A stretch of DNA of 63,486 nt from contig NZ_VFIA01000034.1 of the NCBI RefSeq assembly GCF_014282275.1, forward strand, positions 1-63,486. The letters run 5' to 3'. Position 1 is the first letter of the stretch. Each line of letters begins with the position of its first letter. A model generated the notes under the pieces. The model was not told the origin of the DNA, ran no database searches, and saw only the letters and a list, made by a program, of their open reading frames with translations. This DNA is from Spirosoma utsteinense. GTDB lineage: Bacteria > Bacteroidota > Bacteroidia > Cytophagales > Spirosomataceae. The position numbers were made by a program, and so were the translations under genes. This document shows, one piece after another, positions 60,101-63,486 of this stretch.

Positions 60101-62112
60101 GCCAGTTCGTCGCGCCGGTTACGGCGCTGACGCTGGTAGCCTCTGCTACCCCCGCATCAATTCTGACGACGGGAACCACAACGCTGTCGGCAACGGTATC
60201 GGGTGGTACCATGCCCTATACCTATACGTTCACGGGTCCCGGATCAATCACGGCTACAGGCAATACGGCGGTGGTATCGGGTCTGACGACCGGTGTTCAA
60301 ACGTTTACGGTAGTTGCGCAGGATGCTACGGCACCAACGTCCCAAACGGTATCCGGAACGGTCAGTGTAACGGTGACCGAAGCGGTTGCGGCCCCGTTCA
60401 GTATTACGGGCGTAACGGCAGTGAGTTGTGTAACGCTTTCGGTGGGTCAACGGCAGGTGAGCTTTACGCCCCGGTACACGGGTCTGAGCGGTCAGCCCAT
60501 CAGCTTCTCGGTGGTCAACGAGCTATCGCCCACCACAGCCACGGGACCTTACACGTTGACGCTCTACACCGACAACCCAACCATCACCCTCAAAGCAACC
60601 CAGACGGGTACGGCGGGTGAGGCTAGCTTTACCTACAACTGGCTGGCGGCCTGTAACGGGGGAGGCACGCCCCCCGTCAATCAGGCACCGGTGGTAGCGG
60701 CTGGCATTCCGGCGCAGTCAGCCACAGTGGGTCAGGCATTCACGTATGTGATTGCGGCTAATGCCTTCTCGGACCCTAACGGTGACGCGCTGACGTATTC
60801 GGTGAGTGGTTTACCGGCGGGTCTGAGCTTCACCGCTCCGGCCACCATCAGCGGCACCCCGTCGGTATCGGGGGTGTCTACCGTAACGGTGAGGGCCACT
60901 GATCCGGGTAGTTTATCCGTGAGCACGAGCTTCGTACTGACGGTGAGTTCGGCGGGAACAACGGCCCCCTTCAGTATCACGGGTGTCACGACGGTAAGCT
61001 GCGTGACGATCACGGCGGGTCAGCGGCAGGTGAGCTTCACGCCCCGGTACGCTGGTCTGAGCGGTGCGGCAGTCACCTTCTCGGTTGCCAACGAGCTATC
61101 GCCTACCACGGCAGCAGGGCCTTATACGCTCAATCTCTACACCGACAACCCAAGTATTACCTTGAAGGCCACCCAGACGGGTACGGTGGGTGAGGCTAGC
61201 TTCGTCTACAACTGGCTGGCGGCTTGTAATGGGGGAGGAACGCCCCCCGTCAACCAGGCACCGATAGTAGCCGCTGGCATTCCGGCCCAGTCGGCCACAG
61301 TGGGTCAGGCTTTCACGTACATGATTCCGGCTAACGCCTTCTCGGACCCCAACGGCGACGCGCTGACGTATTCGGTGAGCGGTTTACCGGCGGGTCTGAG
61401 CTTCACCGCTCCGGCCACCATCAGCGGTACGCCGTCGGTATCGGGGGTGTCTACGGTAACCGTAAAGGCCACTGATCCGGGGAGTCTGTCGGTGAGTACG
61501 AGCTTCGTGTTGACGGTGAGTTCGGCTTCGGTCGTAGTGCCGGGTGGTCCGTTCTCGATCACGGGTGTCATGACGGTAAGCTGCGTGACGGTCACGGCGG
61601 GTCAGCGGCAAGTGAGCTTTACGCCCCGATACGCGGGCTTGAGCGGTCAGCCCATTAGTTTCTCGGTGGTCAACGAGCTATCGCCCACCACAGCAGCAGG
61701 GCCTTACACGCTCAATCTTTATACCGACAACCCAAGTATCACCCTCAAAGCGACCCAGACGGGTACCGCAGGGGAAGCCAGCTTTACCTACAACTGGCTG
61801 ACCGCCTGCGCAGGTGGAAGCGGTCGTTTGGGGGCTCGTCCGTCGGTCGAGTCTGAACTGGATGTTCGGGTGCTGGGTAATCCGGCTCAGAACGGATACG
61901 TGACCATTGAGGTACGGGGCGCTGCCGGTCAGTCGCTCGATCTGAGTTTGACCAATGGAAATGGTCAGGCAATCAGTTCGCAGCAGATCCGGCAGGCTGC
62001 ATCGGTTGAGCACCATACGTTTGCTATTGGTCGTCAATCGGTGGGCTTACTCTTGCTGCGGGTCAGTATACCTGGCCAGTCGAAGACGGTCAAGGTGATC
62101 AACGGCAATTAA
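57127..62112 (+). CDS. Secreted multidomain nuclease-like protein with T9SS-type C-terminal domain
   Basis: A 1661-residue exported protein with signal MNQQLRKTIKLGAWLMALLC. In order: an N-terminal beta-sandwich (about 30-240), two Ig-like repeats of about 105 residues (250-460), an OB-fold-like region (RVGIGQSFTVAGRVTVTNQL, 480-670), an endonuclease/exonuclease/phosphatase domain (690-995), an Ig/PKD-like segment, three repeats starting PFSITGV alternating with two putative-Ig/cadherin-like repeats (SDPNGDALTYSVSGLPAGLS), and a C-terminal domain with NPAQNGYVTIEV ending KTVKVINGN that resembles T9SS sorting domains. The catalytic set E745 (AAEEISD), D897 (VILGDYND) and D981-H982 (TSDHNPV) is present, so extracellular DNA or phosphodiester cleavage is expected, as in ExeM-type nucleases. 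Confidence 0.88.
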   Translation: MNQQLRKTIKLGAWLMALLCAHSGWAQLLTDDFTATTLPYSLTAQGGWAAHSGAGTNTIQATAPGLTYSGIATAGGSVGLTTAGEDVNRQFTQQTSGSVYASFLINVAAAQATGDYFLHLGPSTIGTTFIGRVFVKSTTGGFLLGLSKGTDAAGPVYSTTVYSLNTTYLVVLKYTFVAGATNDLVDLFIQPTPGQAEPTPSVSTTSVVADLANAGSIALRQGTAANAPTLRVDKLQIGTSWSSVTSASTPVAALSTSTTALTGFVAGQGTVSNTQTYTLTGSDLSADPVSVSATAGIELSTDNSSFTPMLSLPTSASALSQVIYARLTAATPTGAFSGTITHTANATLVAPVTVSGQINAPNAPVLTAAPTTLTGYTTAEGTPSAVQAYTLTAANLTDGISVSASTGVDVSQTPGSGFGATLTLPSSTTSAVVYARLSGTAGGAVSGTITNRSGSLTAVVTVSGTVSTTGATPISTARVGIGQSFTVAGRVTVTNQLGARQLYIQDATGGIVIYSGPSGTDLSGLVQLGDSVRASGPVSVFSGYTEITASVNTFTVVTGVANRMVMPVAITPDQLPAYQGRLVSVADATITPATPTFTGGTSYTITAGGQSGTLRISANSPLAGAGRPTNPVSVTGIADRFVSGATTPGTNGLQLQPRILADVPGTTPASDLTCTVGSSPALGSDKTLDIVAWNFEFFGADAGTISCPSGTTLTYDNFGPTNELLQQTNATTVLTKLNADIIAAEEISDINRLDAAVKAMPGSYSYVCSDKFSYYFQNECDQTPSGGTVFGPTRLAQKVCVIYNTATVTPVLAETKALLADKYNYPSDNNWSSGRLPFLFVANVTIDGKTEKIHVVALHAKSGSATADYNRRKQDIIDLKAELDTRYADAKVVILGDYNDKLNGSIATGKESSYQSFVTDVTNYSAITLPLENQGCSTFNSSASFIDHIIASSELAKAYVSNSAYVLQPFSIPNYGNTTSDHNPVVARFDLSQFVAPVTALTLVASATPASILTTGTTTLSATVSGGTMPYTYTFTGPGSITATGNTAVVSGLTTGVQTFTVVAQDATAPTSQTVSGTVSVTVTEAVAAPFSITGVTAVSCVTLSVGQRQVSFTPRYTGLSGQPISFSVVNELSPTTATGPYTLTLYTDNPTITLKATQTGTAGEASFTYNWLAACNGGGTPPVNQAPVVAAGIPAQSATVGQAFTYVIAANAFSDPNGDALTYSVSGLPAGLSFTAPATISGTPSVSGVSTVTVRATDPGSLSVSTSFVLTVSSAGTTAPFSITGVTTVSCVTITAGQRQVSFTPRYAGLSGAAVTFSVANELSPTTAAGPYTLNLYTDNPSITLKATQTGTVGEASFVYNWLAACNGGGTPPVNQAPIVAAGIPAQSATVGQAFTYMIPANAFSDPNGDALTYSVSGLPAGLSFTAPATISGTPSVSGVSTVTVKATDPGSLSVSTSFVLTVSSASVVVPGGPFSITGVMTVSCVTVTAGQRQVSFTPRYAGLSGQPISFSVVNELSPTTAAGPYTLNLYTDNPSITLKATQTGTAGEASFTYNWLTACAGGSGRLGARPSVESELDVRVLGNPAQNGYVTIEVRGAAGQSLDLSLTNGNGQAISSQQIRQAASVEHHTFAIGRQSVGLLLLRVSIPGQSKTVKVINGN
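60394..61815 (+). repeat. Intragenic tandem repeats in the secreted nuclease gene
   Basis: Three near-identical blocks begin at 60394, 60967 and 61549 (spacing 573 and 582 bases; the third carries a short VVVPGG-coding insert). Each encodes the PFSITGV module; the first two also carry the following SDPNGDALTYSV module. Long stretches of DNA are nearly identical between copies, pointing to recent duplication or gene conversion. Confidence 0.85.
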
Positions 62113-62126
62113 GCGGTTAGCCGTAG

Positions 62127-62172
62127 TAACTAATAAAGGCCCGGTCAGTACTGACCGGGCCTTTATTAGTTA
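62127..62172. terminator. 46-bp perfect palindrome after the nuclease gene
   Basis: The 23-base arms (left arm begins TAACTAATAAAGGCCCGGTC) meet without any loop. It starts 15 bases after the stop. In RNA it would fold into a strong GC-capped hairpin followed by an AT-rich tail; termination is likely. Confidence 0.75.
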
Positions 62173-62296
62173 ACGTGAACTATGGAAATTTTAATGATAA
62201 ATTATTGACAGTAAACTAGTTGAGGTTTATTCAATTTTGTTTACGCCAGTTCATAATAATCAAGCAAAATTAAATTACATTATTTTCAGTCGGTGA

Positions 62297-62415
62297 TTTG
62301 TCATGGCTCCGGCCACCCGGTCCGAGGAACGAGGAATCTTCGGATAAGCGTGGTTTTACTAGCCATCTCCGAAGATTCCTCGTACCTCGGACCGGGTGGC
62401 CGGAGCCATGACAAA
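62297..62415. repeat. 47-bp near-perfect inverted repeat
   Basis: Arms 62297-62343 and 62369-62415 (TTTGTCATGGCTCCGGCCAC start) match in 46 of 47 positions with a 25-base loop. An outer pair of short related arms lies around it: TAACGTGAACTA at about 62171-62182 and its complement near 62448-62459. This suggests a non-autonomous element of about 290 bases. The surrounding region has no gene. Confidence 0.7.
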
Positions 62416-62645
62416 CAAAGTGCCATTTGATTCTGCTTGCTTGATTAGTTCACGTTAGTTACTAAAAAGTATAGCTACGTGTATGGTTTTACAGACGGCA
62501 CCTGATTGTATAGAAAATCCGCTGGCAATAGCCGAAAGAGTTACGAAGGTCCAGCTGGTACCAGGTATGAAGGGTATTGATTGGTGCGTAAGTCTATAAA
62601 GATTTTTGCCCACTGTGAATTATAGATAAGGCAGGCGCGGTTTAA

Positions 62646-62672
62646 CCCCGGTAGGGGTGTCCTGTCAATAGG
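62646..62672 (+). repeat. Third copy of the dispersed repeat
   Basis: CCCCGGTAGGGGTGTCCTGT then CAATAGG. It matches the copy at 40437-40462 in 21 of the 24 aligned bases, including the trailing TGTCAATAG. Confidence 0.6.
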
Positions 62673-62695
62673 ACTAAACGACCTCAAAATGCTCC

Positions 62696-62767
62696 AGCCC
62701 CGTAAGGGCGACCCATTCAGGGCGGCCCATTTGTGAGCAAGCCGTTATAGGGGTCGCCCTGAATGGG
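62696..62767. repeat. Fourth copy of the dispersed repeat with an attached inverted repeat
   Basis: AGCCCCGTAAGGGCGACCC at 62696-62714 overlaps the left arm of a 13-base inverted repeat (CCCATTCAGGGCG at 62712-62724, complement at 62755-62767, loop 30). Confidence 0.6.
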
Positions 62768-63425
62768 GGCTGCAATTGGATGAATAGGCTCTTTACTAGT
62801 TCAGGTTTGCTGATCGTTCACTTTTCCAAATCGGGCCGGGCCACCGGGCGGTTCAACACGTTGGCAGAAGTGGATGATCAGCAAAGCTGTCTACTCTACA
62901 AAATTAGCTACGAATCTATAGTTGGACTTATCACGTATAAATTGAGCAATCGAAAAAAACAATCCGTTTGCCTAAACGATTTGCATTAAAAATAGTTGCC
63001 CTGTTACTTGAATAGAGTTGTCAAAAAACAGGTTACTGCAAAAATTAATATGAACAAATTTTATATACTTATTTTGATGATATTTAACTTATAATATGAA
63101 ATAGGTGTTGATTTATTCAACCTTTAATAGGTATACATTTAATGGCAAAATAAAGTAACTTTTTGCGTTAAGTAAGGAAGACATTAAAAAGAGATTAAAA
63201 TTATTGCACTTATTTAAATTCTATATAATCCATAGATTTTTATATAATCTTCCTAATCATGTAAACTAAAGCCTAAATTGTTGTTATTTATATAATTATA
63301 TTAATATAAAATAGACTGTTTCTAATAACAAAATATACACATAAGAAAGTTCGGTTTATTAGAAACGCATGGAGACTAGTACTCTTCCAAAATAGAGGTT
63401 AGAGCAAAATAATTAGCTTTGTGGC
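62768..63425. other. AT-rich stretch without a supported gene
   Basis: The only frame of note (62780-62989, 69 codons) has no recognisable motif, no promoter-like box and falls next to the repeat cluster; I do not support it. From about 63000 the base composition turns strongly AT-rich. A short inverted repeat (GTTTCTAATAA at 63318-63328, complement at 63356-63366) is the only structure seen before the partial gene at 63426 and may mark the end of an insertion element. Confidence 0.6.
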
Positions 63426-63486
63426 ATGGGCCAAATCGCTACCCCGTTCGTCCTGTCGGAAGCCGACCAGACAACACTAAACAATC
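63426..63486 (+). CDS. 5' end of an IS630-family-like transposase (partial)
   Basis: The first 20 codons, MGQIATPFVLSEADQTTLNN, are typical of IS630-family transposase N-termini, where a segment like LSEAxxxxL precedes the helix-turn-helix domain. The frame runs off the window. The catalytic DDE residues are beyond the edge, so the family assignment rests on this short start only. The upstream AT-rich DNA and the inverted repeat at 63318-63366 fit an element boundary. It differs in sequence from the partial gene at the left edge. Confidence 0.6.
   Translation, partial: MGQIATPFVLSEADQTTLNN

Noticed and set aside
60394..61815. The repeat array in the nuclease gene as a possible CRISPR
   Set aside because: The units are about 575 bases, in frame, and encode beta-sandwich modules; there are no short direct repeats with unique spacers.
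62780..62989. A 69-codon plus-strand frame in the right-hand gap
   Set aside because: No motif, no promoter-like box, and it begins beside a repeat cluster; probably chance.

Overview
The window looks like chromosomal DNA of a Bacteroidota member of the order Cytophagales, most likely Spirosoma or a close relative in Spirosomaceae. The evidence is a gliding-motility gldC, a SusC/SusD pair, the long Bacteroidota-type IspG, a hybrid two-component regulator of HTCS type, a large secreted protein with a T9SS-like C-terminal domain, a DUF6728-like mini-protein, and promoter-like TAnnTTTG boxes in place of sigma70 boxes. No rRNA, tRNA or CRISPR array was recognised. Species-level assignment is inference.

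Left edge (1-5.7 kb): the start of a leftward gene, probably a transposase, abuts an AT-rich operon. The operon holds a 5'-truncated protein with an HQxxH motif, a secreted metallo-beta-lactamase-fold protein, a C39-peptidase ABC exporter and an HlyD adaptor. It resembles a ribosomal-peptide (GG-leader) maturation and export locus whose upstream part, including any precursor gene, was lost or displaced by the insertion. It is visibly AT-richer than what follows.

5.7-21 kb: mostly housekeeping and envelope genes: truncated globin, ArsC/YffB-like reductase, gldC, a thioredoxin-fold protein, TPR protein, YjbR protein, DUF6728-like protein, ispG, a small secreted charged protein, a DEAD-box helicase, a Gfo/Idh/MocA oxidoreductase, and two amidohydrolase-family proteins in which only one of three modules keeps the metal-binding HxH.

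21-32.5 kb: a 7TM-type histidine kinase, a B12-type radical SAM protein divergent from a DUF2071 protein, and a leftward operon of a c-type cytochrome/monooxygenase-like protein, a 1134-residue FG-GAP/VCBS plus ASPIC-UnbV protein and a vanadium-haloperoxidase-type PAP2 protein. Immediately upstream of that operon (32.6-37.7 kb), on the same strand, lies a SusC/SusD pair ending in a clear intrinsic terminator. Together these suggest a surface uptake and oxidative-processing locus.

37.8-52 kb: M28 peptidase, GH125 glycosidase, LysM/M23 peptidase, thioredoxin reductase, KduI, a protease/propeller/barrel protein, an ABC-2 exporter pair, a small membrane protein, a dicarboxylate/amino acid symporter and an SRPBCC-like protein.

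52-63.5 kb: an HTCS regulator, a stand-alone LytTR regulator, a 1661-residue secreted nuclease-like protein with internal repeats, then about 1.3 kb without a convincing gene, full of palindromes and ending in AT-rich DNA before the start of a second, IS630-like transposase gene.

A recurring theme is long, near-perfect hairpins (stems of about 14-47 bp), each with its own sequence, placed at gene ends, plus a small dispersed repeat of the form CCCCGTAaGGGCGAC.
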